DNA of 47,237 nt from Alishewanella longhuensis (GCF_014653435.1 NZ_BNAO01000007.1:45270-92506); one strand, 5' to 3'; positions 27,881 to 35,526 are shown, counted from the stretch's first letter. A program made the numbers and translations. Notes: generated from the sequence alone by a model not told the origin.

Positions 27881-28903
27881 CTACAATGACTTGCCGCCAC
27901 GCTTGCTCGCAGGAAGCGACAAAAATAATTGCAATGAGATCTTTTCGCTCCCCTTTAAATCTCGATACACCTGATTCGAAGGCAACATCCGTTTTTGTAT
28001 CGCAGTGCGAAGCTTACGTTCAGTCTGAGTATCACTGATCCAGGCAGCTAGCCCCTGCACGTAATGGCGTTCCTGAATATCTCGTTGTTCAAAAGCCTTT
28101 CGACTCTTAACCAGTTGTCGCAAGGGTTGTTTTACTACGTTGCAGATATAGTGTTGCAAGTCAGGCGCAAGGTTTTCGCTGACTATCAACCTACACATCT
28201 GATGCCATAAGATTAACCGTGCTTTATTAAACGGACCGCAATCTCTAAACTGCCGGTCTACGATCTTCAGCAGAGTTTCCCATTGGGTGAATGGTCTTTT
28301 GTGCCACTTATCGACCGGCACTTTTGGCGCTTCGCTAAGCAGTGTGTTGCAATTCCAGCAGTGGTTCATGTCACCGGCATCGAGCAGGTTAGCTTTGCCC
28401 AATTCAACCCGATGAAACGCAACCGGCTGCTGACACTGATGGCAACGGTCATGCAGCATAATTTGATGTTTCGGGCAGAAGGTGTAGAAGGCCAGCCGCC
28501 ACCCGAGCCGAAAATATGGGATGGCATCTTCTGCCAGACACTGCGGGCAATACTGAATACCGAAGTTGCGGTAAATTCGATGGTACATTTTCAAAGGCAG
28601 CCACCAGCGTAGCTGGCCGCTGAGGTTCTTGGATTGAAACAGCCGCCCTTCAAACAGTAGCGCAGTCATCTTTTTAACCTGTGCGAGCGGCGTACCGGTG
28701 CGTTCACTCATTGTTAGCAGTAGCCAGTCAGGCGCAAACCGATCAATGTCACGATTCCACAACTGCCTTTGATGGCCAAAGTTGCGCACGGCAAAGGTTT
28801 GGGCTTTCATACCGTTGGCGTGGGCGCAACGAATAAACCAGGAAGATAATGCCTCACCAGGCAAAGGTCGGGGATGAGCTGGCCATAAAGTCCCCGATAA
28901 CAT
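27881..28903 (-). CDS. tniQ: TniQ/TnsD-family target-site selector
   Basis: A 340-residue TniQ-family protein. The N-terminal TniQ domain has the family signature PRPLPGEALSSWFIRCAHANG near residue 11. Zinc-binding pairs follow: CPQC near residue 119, CPKH near 143, CHQC near 154 and CWNC near 183. Full Tn7 TnsD is about 508 residues, so this is a short form. TnsD/TniQ proteins bind the attachment site and recruit TnsC; as the only TniQ protein here it is the natural candidate for recognising the lipA 3' end. It ends the tnsABC operon, four bases after tnsC. Confidence 0.9.
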   Translation of the reverse strand: MLSGTLWPAHPRPLPGEALSSWFIRCAHANGMKAQTFAVRNFGHQRQLWNRDIDRFAPDWLLLTMSERTGTPLAQVKKMTALLFEGRLFQSKNLSGQLRWWLPLKMYHRIYRNFGIQYCPQCLAEDAIPYFRLGWRLAFYTFCPKHQIMLHDRCHQCQQPVAFHRVELGKANLLDAGDMNHCWNCNTLLSEAPKVPVDKWHKRPFTQWETLLKIVDRQFRDCGPFNKARLILWHQMCRLIVSENLAPDLQHYICNVVKQPLRQLVKSRKAFEQRDIQERHYVQGLAAWISDTQTERKLRTAIQKRMLPSNQVYRDLKGSEKISLQLFLSLPASKRGGKSL

Positions 28904-28906
28904 GGT

Positions 28907-29803
28907 TTAGACGGTCAAAAACTGACGCCGACGCTCTGAAGGCGGCGTCCAGTCAATATGTTCTAGGGTATCCAGCGTAATACATTCATTACCGCTTAGA
29001 ATCGCCAGCTCAGCAGCAGTGTTTAATACGCTGGTTAGCTCACCAATATTCCCCTCGCTCATAGCATATAGTCTGGTGAAGATGGCCTCGCTATGTAACT
29101 TTGACGGCTGCTTAAGCGGTAACATGGCCTCATAACTGGCCAGTAATCGCTTAAAGTCGTCATTCATTTCCCACCGCGGCAGGTGTATTGGTTTAAAGCG
29201 ATTAGCCAGCTGTGGCTCAGTCTGTAGCGCTCTTAGTGCATCTTTGGTACCTACACCGACAATTGATATTTGCAGCTCGTTGCTTAGGTACTTCAGTACA
29301 TTTAAAAAGGCGCGTTGTCGGTGCAGACTGCCGGCAAGGATTTGGTGTATTTCATCAATTACCAGCACCTTTAGCTGCGCATACCGTAACAGTTTTAGTA
29401 CCTGGTGCTGCTTTTTATCAACGCGCTCACTCGGTTTGTAAGGCGCAAATAGCAAGTCGAGAATAGCATTATAAAAGCGCCCTTCATCCGGTACGGGTGG
29501 TGCCTGCACATACATCACTGGCGCAATCACAGATTCACCCTCTGGATTGTCGACCGCAGGGTTTAGCTGACAGAAACGTTTTACCAAGGTGCTTTTACCG
29601 TTATTCGAATCACCAATCAGGATGATATTGGGCATCCGGTTTACCCTGGGGTGTTGCAGCAAATCATCCAGTTGCTTTAGTACCACCTTGGCGTAAGGGT
29701 AGCCAATCCAGCGGTCTGACTTAATACGAAAAACCCGCTCAGCATCGGTCAGACCAAGTGCTTCACGGGCGCTGGCTGTCAGGTGGCTGGCATTGTTAGT
29801 CAT
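28907..29803 (-). CDS. tnsC: AAA+ transposition regulator TnsC/TniB
   Basis: A 298-residue AAA+ ATPase with Walker A GDSNNGKST (64-72), Walker B VLVIDE (147-152) followed by IHQIL, and an arginine-bearing sensor region RFKPIHLPRW near residue 212. It forms ATP-dependent filaments on target DNA and links the target selector to the TnsAB transposase. At 298 residues it is the short TniB-like form; Tn7 TnsC has about 555. It overlaps tnsB by four bases (ATGA) and is four bases upstream of tniQ. Confidence 0.93.
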   Translation of the reverse strand: MTNNASHLTASAREALGLTDAERVFRIKSDRWIGYPYAKVVLKQLDDLLQHPRVNRMPNIILIGDSNNGKSTLVKRFCQLNPAVDNPEGESVIAPVMYVQAPPVPDEGRFYNAILDLLFAPYKPSERVDKKQHQVLKLLRYAQLKVLVIDEIHQILAGSLHRQRAFLNVLKYLSNELQISIVGVGTKDALRALQTEPQLANRFKPIHLPRWEMNDDFKRLLASYEAMLPLKQPSKLHSEAIFTRLYAMSEGNIGELTSVLNTAAELAILSGNECITLDTLEHIDWTPPSERRRQFLTV

Positions 29804-31677
29804 AGCTCGTCCAGCTCATCAAACGGCAAAAACTCCGCATCATCATCTTGCTGAACTCCTAGCTGCAAAGGTGCTTCAGTCTTATTTGGCCGGCTTTGCT
29901 CAATCACGGTATGCGATAGCTGATGCGTTTTACGCCGTTGATTCATGCGCCGAACCGCCTTACTGGTTTTTACTGCTGTGGTTTCAATTTCACGCATACG
30001 ATCATAGGCATCAAAAATGGCCTGTTCATCTATTTCTTTTACACCGGCTTCTTTGGCGCGTTTACGCGCTTCACGCAGCTCCCAAATGCTAATAGGCGGG
30101 TGCGACAGATTACGATATGGTATGGCGTAATAGGTTGCCAGCTCCGGATCATAGAACCAAATTTGGCTTAGATCTCGTGGGTCACGCCGAAACATGAATT
30201 TACGCTTGCGCTTTGAATCTTTGGGAGCAGGTGCGTTAATCCACACCCGCAACACGTCTGAATAATAGTGGATTTTGTCAATTTGTACGCCGTAATCTAG
30301 CACAGCTCGTAATTCAAATGGCATGAGATCCAGGCGAAGTTTAAACTCGTCGGCAATTTTTGCCGGCAAGCCAGAACCTGGTGCTTTATCTGAACCCAAA
30401 ATACCTTGCTGCCAGGCCTGTGCGGGTGACATACCAAGGCTGCTATGTATTTTCTGGTGGTATACATCAACAATGTAAATCGTTAGCCACTGCTCGAACT
30501 CGGATAAAGTTAACGCTGCTTTACCTTCGGAGTCATACTCACCTTTCTCTCGCGGATTAGAAAAGGTGGTACCAGGTAGCGTATGAATTTCTTGCGCGAA
30601 AGAGCCCAGTGCACGTTCTACATGAGCACCGAAATTCGGCCGACCTACCGGACGCCATTCCAGGTCGATACCATACTCATCACAACCCCGTTGCATCATG
30701 CTGCCACGAAACTCTTTAGCGTTATCAAGATGCACTTTGGCTGGCAGCCCCCACACTAACCATTGGTTTTGCGTTGGGTACCTGGTCAGCCATTTATCTT
30801 TCGTTAGAATTGCATGGGTTAAACACAAGCCGGTCGATAAGGCGCTCGGCGGATCGAATGAAACATAAAATCCCGTTACTACCCTGGTACAGACATCAAA
30901 TGCCAAAGTAATCCACGGCCTGCCAATCGGTTGCCGGTAATGATCATCAACCAAGATAATATCGAGTTTGGTGTGGTCAATTTGTACTACGGCCAGTGGG
31001 TAATCAGCACCTGGGAAGCTGCCCTCATGCGGCTTGTAACTTAAGTCAGCGGTTTTACGACCAAGGCGACGGGCGGCAACCAATTCGCCCTGCAATTGCT
31101 TAATGCGATTTCGAACACTGTTGCCATGTGGTACCGGCAGGTTCTGTCTTAAACAATGCTTTCTGACTTCATCGCATACTTTCTGCTGGCTCTTTTTCTG
31201 CTTCGTCAGGTATTCGCTGTCAATCACCTCACGGATAATCTTCTCAACCTCGGAGGTGAGCCTAACCGCACCCTTATCACTGCGGGTTTTAGGTAGTAGA
31301 GATGAGCGTAGTCCACTTTGTTCATAGGCCCTGAGCCAACCATACACCGTATTGGTATGCACCGAGTGCGCTGCGGCCTGTGTTGCGACATCTTCCCGCG
31401 TACGGTCGGGCTTATCCAGCAACGGTTTAATAATGTCATAGCGCTTTTGCGCAACCGCCCAGGCTGCTTCGCCAATTGCTTGCAGATCGGTGTGGGTCTG
31501 CTCGTTGCTTTGCTCAGCAGGTTGCAGCTCATCAACCTTGGTGACAATGACCGCTTGATTAGCATCATCCAGCAGTTCTACGTTTTCTAATGAATTAACA
31601 CGGCGAATGCGGTGCACCTTTCCTTGGAAAGATACCAACTTGCCTGGCTTAAGCTCAACCAATGCCACTCTAGTCAT
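29800..31677 (-). CDS. tnsB: DDE transposase TnsB
   Basis: A 625-residue Mu/TnsB-type transposase. N-terminal helix-turn-helix DNA-binding domains (about 85-200) precede the retroviral-integrase core, with the catalytic triad D234 (QIDHTKLD), D318 (HLDNAKEF) and E354 (HVERALG). A beta-barrel follows (about 430-510), and the C-terminal tail is basic and then acidic, as expected for TnsC contact. It cuts and joins the 3' ends of the transposon. It overlaps tnsA by eight bases and tnsC by four, the classic Tn7 operon. Confidence 0.96.
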   Translation of the reverse strand: MTRVALVELKPGKLVSFQGKVHRIRRVNSLENVELLDDANQAVIVTKVDELQPAEQSNEQTHTDLQAIGEAAWAVAQKRYDIIKPLLDKPDRTREDVATQAAAHSVHTNTVYGWLRAYEQSGLRSSLLPKTRSDKGAVRLTSEVEKIIREVIDSEYLTKQKKSQQKVCDEVRKHCLRQNLPVPHGNSVRNRIKQLQGELVAARRLGRKTADLSYKPHEGSFPGADYPLAVVQIDHTKLDIILVDDHYRQPIGRPWITLAFDVCTRVVTGFYVSFDPPSALSTGLCLTHAILTKDKWLTRYPTQNQWLVWGLPAKVHLDNAKEFRGSMMQRGCDEYGIDLEWRPVGRPNFGAHVERALGSFAQEIHTLPGTTFSNPREKGEYDSEGKAALTLSEFEQWLTIYIVDVYHQKIHSSLGMSPAQAWQQGILGSDKAPGSGLPAKIADEFKLRLDLMPFELRAVLDYGVQIDKIHYYSDVLRVWINAPAPKDSKRKRKFMFRRDPRDLSQIWFYDPELATYYAIPYRNLSHPPISIWELREARKRAKEAGVKEIDEQAIFDAYDRMREIETTAVKTSKAVRRMNQRRKTHQLSHTVIEQSRPNKTEAPLQLGVQQDDDAEFLPFDELDEL

Positions 31678-32323
31678 TGGCCACGCTCCATACTTTGCTG
31701 GCCATCGTCAGTTTCTGTGTCAAATCGGCTCCCACTCGCTTCGTACCTACCAAATACCATAGTAGCGGAATATATTCTGCCTGAACCATAGGGTTCGCAT
31801 CGATGCTGGTTAGCAGCTCTTGCACGGAACAGCTTTCTACTTTGACGAGCGAGTTTAGTAACTGTGGAGCAAGTTCTGAATCATCAGGAACACGGCGAGT
31901 AAAAGGCAGCAGAAACTTGGCGTTATCGAGCAGCTGGGTGCGGATATGTTTTTCAGTTATCAGCTTAAACCGCCAGCCCCGATCTTTGGCAAACCGGTAC
32001 GCAGCCTGAAACTTCGGTTTGAACTGCGCCCAGTGTTCACGAAGCTCATCGCGATATTTCACTTCACACAATAATGGCTTACGCCCAGGCTGGTAGTAAT
32101 AGACCAGTACATCAGGCGTGTACGAGCGCTCTTTACCCTTTTCATCAAACCACGGCACTTTAACCGGCTGCACTTCAAATCGTTCCACTTCAGCAGAAAA
32201 CTGCAGCAACGTCAGCCAATCCCGCTCCAGAGTAGACTCAAACATCGCTTTACCTTCAGCCTTCGAATTAGCGGCAACACCGGTAACGTTACGGTAGCTT
32301 TTAGGAATGTTACGGATTGGCAT
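31670..32323 (-). CDS. tnsA: TnsA endonuclease
   Basis: A 217-residue protein with an N-terminal PD-(D/E)xK nuclease domain. Likely active-site residues are E29 or E33 in FESTLERD, D71 in YTPDVLV and E87/K89 in CEVKY. The C-terminal winged-helix part covers about residues 130-217. TnsA cuts the 5' ends of the transposon so that movement is cut-and-paste. Because the active site is complete, this element should be cut-and-paste, not replicative. It is the first gene of the tns operon; its upstream 250 bp (32324-32574) hold no gene and must include the tns promoter. Confidence 0.95.
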   Translation of the reverse strand: MPIRNIPKSYRNVTGVAANSKAEGKAMFESTLERDWLTLLQFSAEVERFEVQPVKVPWFDEKGKERSYTPDVLVYYYQPGRKPLLCEVKYRDELREHWAQFKPKFQAAYRFAKDRGWRFKLITEKHIRTQLLDNAKFLLPFTRRVPDDSELAPQLLNSLVKVESCSVQELLTSIDANPMVQAEYIPLLWYLVGTKRVGADLTQKLTMASKVWSVAND

Positions 32324-32574
32324 GCTGCATTAAATCTCTTCAAACGGAGTCACTTCTTTATGACCAAGAGTAACTTACTTGATACCTATAGTAACCACAA
32401 GAACGCAGCCATTAATCAGGCCTTTATACCCAAGCAGGTTAGCTATATGCCGGTTGTGCTCACCGGCATTTCAATTAGCGCTGGATATTCAATAGTCAGC
32501 TGCAGTATGCTGGTTTAACCAGCAATAGAGCCAACCAACTGTATAGTCAGGTCCGCACAAACTAAGGGGGAAGT

Positions 32575-32766
32575 ATGTCTGAATCGTCATTTGACAGAGA
32601 ATTTCATATTACTGATCTGCAGTCTGCCAAGCAGCTTCTACAGGATTTAGAAAATCCGCAAGCAGTCAGGTACGCCAAACGAGATTTGCTCCAAGATAAA
32701 AAGAAAGGTATCGAACTATTATGGAAAAAGTTTGATGCTCAAAAAATAGCGACGCCTCAGCGTTAA
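32575..32766 (+). CDS. Small hypothetical protein (63 aa), cargo
   Basis: A 63-residue charged protein with a strong ribosome site (AAGGGGGAA six bases before ATG 32575). It is mostly helical, with an acidic half and a basic half and no membrane segment. It starts 251 bp from tnsA, divergently, and is followed 30 bp later by the CoiA-like gene, so the two may be an operon. I recognise no family. Confidence 0.6.
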   Translation: MSESSFDREFHITDLQSAKQLLQDLENPQAVRYAKRDLLQDKKKGIELLWKKFDAQKIATPQR

Positions 32767-32796
32767 GCTATGCCTTATTAAAAAGCCAACTCAGCC

Positions 32797-33528
32797 ATGA
32801 GCAATGTGCTAATACCTTTTGCAAAGCGCGTATCTGACGGTCAGGGAGTCGGTATTGACGAAGTACCAAATGGCTTGGCCTGTAATTGCGTTTGCTTGTC
32901 ATGTAACGCTGCGCTTGTGGCAAAAACAAAAGTAACAACTAAAACTGCGCACTTTGCACATCACAAAGCTGGTAGCGCTGGTGAAGCCTGCGTGGTCACT
33001 TTTGAAAACAGTGTACTGTGGATGGCCAGCGAGCTACTGAAGAAACCTGGTAACTTCTTAGTACCTGGTTTGCACGACTCACAGTACAGGCTGTTAGTTA
33101 AAGAAGCCGTAAGACCGTATGATGCAGTAGAAGCTGTCGAAAAGGGCCTTCAGCATTTAAGCTGCTTGATGTTAATTGAGCATAAAGAGCAAATACATCC
33201 GCTAGGCCTAACCTTGTACTTTCCACCTGACAGACCTATCGGCCCATTCAAACATGCCGGCAAAGAGTACCCACACATCGGTATAAACCTTGATACCCTG
33301 CACGTTATTTGGGCTTCAGCAAAAAGTAACTTCACCGAAGCGCTATACCATCTGATCTTTGCAATGCCCGAAGTCAGAGACTGGATCTTTCATGAGAAAA
33401 AAGTCTCTCCGATACCGACTCAGTCACAACCACCAATTCTGCCGGCAAACCATCCGCAAGGCTTTACACCTGAAGAGCTAAAAAACCTGGATGCTTTGGC
33501 TGCAACGCTGAAAGGGTGGAAAAAGTAG
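32797..33528 (+). CDS. CoiA-like zinc-binding domain protein, cargo
   Basis: A 243-residue protein. The N-terminal 65 residues contain a cysteine cluster (ACNCVCLSC, about residues 29-36), then KTAHFAHHK (49-57) and a further cysteine near residue 65. The C-x-C-x2-C plus HFAHH pattern is like the zinc-binding N-terminal domain of competence protein CoiA. The rest lacks an obvious nuclease core and ends in a proline/glutamine-rich linker and a short helix. It is cargo of the transposon, adjacent to the tns promoter. The function is unknown; DNA binding or phage/plasmid response would be guesses. Confidence 0.6.
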   Translation: MSNVLIPFAKRVSDGQGVGIDEVPNGLACNCVCLSCNAALVAKTKVTTKTAHFAHHKAGSAGEACVVTFENSVLWMASELLKKPGNFLVPGLHDSQYRLLVKEAVRPYDAVEAVEKGLQHLSCLMLIEHKEQIHPLGLTLYFPPDRPIGPFKHAGKEYPHIGINLDTLHVIWASAKSNFTEALYHLIFAMPEVRDWIFHEKKVSPIPTQSQPPILPANHPQGFTPEELKNLDALAATLKGWKK

Positions 33529-33529
33529 A

Positions 33530-33630
33530 TGGGGTCAAGTATACTGATTGCGTTAAACAGCGGCGGCAGAGCTGCCCTGCATAAACAACGAAATAGCTCA
33601 TTTATCGTAGTGGCGGCACCGGGGACCCCA
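33530..33630. repeat. 101-bp palindrome-ended repeat remnant
   Basis: TGGGGTC at 33530-33536 and GACCCCA at 33624-33630 form perfect 7-bp inverted ends. The interior has GC-rich hairpins (for example GGCAGAGCTGCC near 33565). The element starts two bases after the CoiA-like stop. GGGGTCA-type ends are common in REP/RAYT-associated sequences. No coding capacity is seen. Confidence 0.45.
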
Positions 33631-33766
33631 CATAAAAAATGTAATGTCCGGAAAAATTGCCAAGTCATACTTCAGCAACTTTCTCAAAAATATTTGCAAA
33701 ATTGAAACTACATTAGTCATTCAAATAATGTGTTATCAAACTCTATTTATTAGCTAGCAAAAAAAA

Positions 33767-33796
33767 TTGGCAATATATGCGGCGTTATTTTACAAT
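33767..33796 (+). promoter_or_regulatory. Sigma-70-type promoter of the small RNA
   Basis: TTGGCA at 33767-33772 and TACAAT at 33791-33796 are separated by 18 bp, each one mismatch from consensus, in an otherwise AT-rich region. It would start transcription near 33803, heading to the hairpin terminator at 33972-34034, with no open frame between. Confidence 0.6.
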
Positions 33797-33802
33797 GAAC
33801 GC

Positions 33803-34034
33803 AATTAACCTACCGATATACTCTGTCTTATCACGTAATCCGTTAAATCGGAACCTGATGAGCTAGTGTTGGGACAGTAGGCGGGAGAGTCACCAGTTCA
33901 CCTTTTGTGGATAGTGTGAGGATGCTTCCTAACGCCCTCAACAGAGTAGAAAGTTGGAAAGGTAAGAGAAGCGGGGAATAAACTTGAACTATATTGGTCT
34001 ATTTGAGCAATATAATTCTATTCCCCGTTTTGAT
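33803..34034 (+). ncRNA. Probable structured small RNA (about 230 nt), unknown family
   Basis: The stretch lies between a good promoter and a strong hairpin terminator, with no coding frame on either strand. A long-range pairing of eight perfect bases (33819-33826 with 33941-33948) closes a core of about 115 nt. The core is more GC-rich than the surrounding AT-rich DNA, a common sign of a selected RNA. Inside are further short pairings, such as 5-bp CCGAT/ATCGG and TGAGG/CCTCA. It converges on the unknown two-gene operon, whose last stop is five bases past the end. I do not match it to 6S, tmRNA, RNase P, a known riboswitch, a retron or CRISPR RNA. The boundaries are predicted, not measured. 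Confidence 0.6.
33972..34034 (+). terminator. Long hairpin terminator of the small RNA
   Basis: A perfect outer stem (33972-33979 with 34020-34027, CGGGGAAT) and an inner 11-bp stem with one mismatch (33986-33996 with 34008-34018) are followed by TTTTGATTTATTT on the plus strand. The minus-strand side lacks a T tract, so the hairpin mainly serves the plus-strand RNA. Confidence 0.75.
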
Positions 34035-34038
34035 TTAT

Positions 34039-34875
34039 TTATGCCAGTTGGTCATTACTAAACATGTTCAAATGCGTATTGCCTGATACGCTGTGTGTTT
34101 GCTCATGACAGTCAATAAATAGTCCAGAAATACTTGTATGACTTTTACTCTCTTTGGTCAGATTGTAATGTCGTCTAACATCAATTTTAGAACCAAACCT
34201 GTAGTATCCTGTCAATTTACAAAGCAATGAGTGAGGGCTACCTGTTGCTAGCTGGGCATGCTGCTCCAAGCCATACTGGAATAGTTTTTCTTCATCATCA
34301 ACAAAATACATTGTCGCATGACTACATTTACGTCTAGGCCGTCTTCTGGCTCTCAATGTCTCAACAATAGAATTAAGTTGGTTGGCAAAATTCGGATCTA
34401 AAATATTTTGTCTAAACAATGCCGTAAGATTGCTTATTTCAGAGCACTTGAAATTCCGTAGGGGTAAAAGTAAGGCCTGTTGATAAGAACCATCGTCGAC
34501 CAATCTTTTGTACAAAAAGAAATTCTTTATTCCTTGAGCTAAGATTCTCGAGAAAAAGTTTTTGTAGTTACCTTGTTGTACTAGTGAAAAATCTAAAGGA
34601 ATAATGAAACAAGCATTCGATAAATTTTCAGCTATATGCAACGAGCCTTTATCGACAAGGAGTATTATTGCGTGATGTGTATCTCTTTCATATAGGAAGT
34701 TTAGAAAGTCTCTTTTCGCCGTTCTAGGATTATAGACCCGTGTCTGAAACTCGACTTGATGTCCACTTCTACCCAATTGCTGAACAAAGGATTTTGGAAC
34801 TAAACCTTGCCTATTTTTCTGAACTACCGAAATAACATCTAAATTATCTGATATCAGATATAAACCGATCTGCAT
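34039..34875 (-). CDS. Uncharacterised cargo protein (278 aa), second gene of operon
   Basis: I do not recognise this protein. It is soluble, with an N-terminal alpha/beta start (MQIGLYLISDN), a hydrophobic strand HAIILLVDKGS near residue 68 and a strongly basic patch RARRRPRRK near residue 175, which suggests nucleic-acid binding. The C-terminal 90 residues are rich in His, Ser and Thr. It begins two bases after the stop of the upstream gene, so the two are one operon. Its stop lies against the 3' end of the convergent small RNA. A nuclease or RNA-binding effector is possible but unproven. Codon use is AT-rich, unlike the chromosomal genes. Confidence 0.65.
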   Translation of the reverse strand: MQIGLYLISDNLDVISVVQKNRQGLVPKSFVQQLGRSGHQVEFQTRVYNPRTAKRDFLNFLYERDTHHAIILLVDKGSLHIAENLSNACFIIPLDFSLVQQGNYKNFFSRILAQGIKNFFLYKRLVDDGSYQQALLLPLRNFKCSEISNLTALFRQNILDPNFANQLNSIVETLRARRRPRRKCSHATMYFVDDEEKLFQYGLEQHAQLATGSPHSLLCKLTGYYRFGSKIDVRRHYNLTKESKSHTSISGLFIDCHEQTHSVSGNTHLNMFSNDQLA

Positions 34876-34877
34876 TC

Positions 34878-35282
34878 TTATTTCAGAAGTTTAATTAAAA
34901 CTGACATCGGGATTACCACTTTATCAGCCTCATTTTCAGGTAGTGACTCTAGAACCCTAAGAAATGCTAATGTTGCTGATTGTGTACTCCGAACTTTAAC
35001 AGGTAGATCTGATACATCTGAGAAGCTGTATTCACTCTCAAATGGAACTACACCAACCTTAGCTTGCTGAAGAGGATGCTCTACTAACTTGTATCCCCCC
35101 GCCTTTGCTGTCTCAGAGATAAAATCTTTGAGTCTTTTGCCATTTAAACATGATTGCAGATCAGGGCAATCCTTCGCGAGCATCTTTGGCAACCCACTAA
35201 GGAGCAAAGGCTTCTGATGAATATTCCAATAATCCTGAGTGACAGACTGGATTATATTTTCTAGCGTTGCATTAGTTTGCAT
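34878..35282 (-). CDS. Uncharacterised cargo protein (134 aa), possible OST-HTH-like domain
   Basis: The start was set at ATG 35282 because AAGGG precedes it; a longer frame to 35387 would run into the transposon end and has a poor start. Residues about 1-60 contain LSGLPKMLAKDCPDL and LNGKRLKDFISE followed by GYKLVEHP, a helix-helix-wing pattern like LOTUS/OST-HTH domains, which bind RNA. The C-terminus is helical. It is the first gene of a tight two-gene operon whose promoter must lie within the transposon right end. The domain call is tentative. Confidence 0.55.
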   Translation of the reverse strand: MQTNATLENIIQSVTQDYWNIHQKPLLLSGLPKMLAKDCPDLQSCLNGKRLKDFISETAKAGGYKLVEHPLQQAKVGVVPFESEYSFSDVSDLPVKVRSTQSATLAFLRVLESLPENEADKVVIPMSVLIKLLK

Positions 35283-35311
35283 AGTTCGGCCCTTGACCAA
35301 ATAAACTCGGG

Positions 35312-35514
35312 ATAACAAATAGCAGAGCAAATCTGTAATCCGACCCAAAATAAGCATAAATCTGCCATAAGTAACTTTGAATCGCAATCGCTTGTACCAT
35401 CAAAAAACTGAAACCAGTACAATATATCAATGTAGAGCTAGGCGTCTTAATTTCTCATTCGCCAATAAATGTGTAGAATGTGGCTATTGGGGCTAATGCC
35501 GATACAAATTAACT
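35312..35514 (-). promoter_or_regulatory. Spaced TnsB-type binding sites, right end
   Basis: Sites related to the left-end consensus, in inverted orientation, lie at 35502-35514 (at the same 13-base offset from the terminus as the outermost left site), 35417-35429 and 35312-35324, with a weaker one at 35344-35356. The wide spacing over about 200 bp contrasts with the 20-bp period at the left, like Tn7's long and short ends. Segment 35415-35437 also matches the left end over about 23 bases. Confidence 0.65.
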
Positions 35515-35526
35515 TTGTAATTCACA
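35513..35526 (-). repeat. Right terminal inverted repeat of the Tn7-like element
   Basis: The reverse complement reads TGTGAATTACAAAG and matches the left terminus at 12 of 14 bases. The last three plus-strand bases are ACA, as expected for a Tn7-family end. Confidence 0.9.

Larger units (their letters stand above)
23519..35526. mobile_element. Tn7-like transposon inserted in the 3' end of lipA (12,008 bp)
   Basis: The element is bounded by 14-bp imperfect terminal inverted repeats starting TGTGA (12 of 14 match) and by a 5-bp duplication GATAT. It encodes tnsA, tnsB, tnsC and tniQ as an overlapping minus-strand operon and a TnsE-like protein at the left end. The short left end has three 13-bp sites at an exact 20-bp period; the right end has widely spaced related sites, the same short-end/long-end asymmetry as Tn7. 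Joining the flanks restores an uninterrupted lipA 3' end plus its terminator. No cas genes or CRISPR repeats were seen. Cargo includes a ParB-like/methyltransferase pair, a CoiA-like gene, a small RNA and a two-gene operon of unknown function. The cargo is visibly more AT-rich than the flanks. Confidence 0.93.

Noticed and set aside
27881-32323. CRISPR-associated transposon
   Set aside because: TnsABC-TniQ sizes fit, but no Cas proteins, CRISPR repeats or guide-like array are visible anywhere in the element.
33580-33630. Alternative right end of the transposon near CGAAATAGC and GTGGCGG, which echo left-end bases
   Set aside because: There are no matching TGTGA terminus and no GATAT there, while the 35526 junction restores lipA and its terminator exactly.
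33803-34034. Retron non-coding RNA or type III toxin-antitoxin RNA
   Set aside because: No reverse transcriptase is encoded nearby and the RNA has no tandem repeats of the ToxI kind.
35283-35387. N-terminal extension of the 134-residue cargo protein
   Set aside because: The extension has no good ribosome site and overlaps TnsB-type sites; ATG 35282 has AAGGG upstream.
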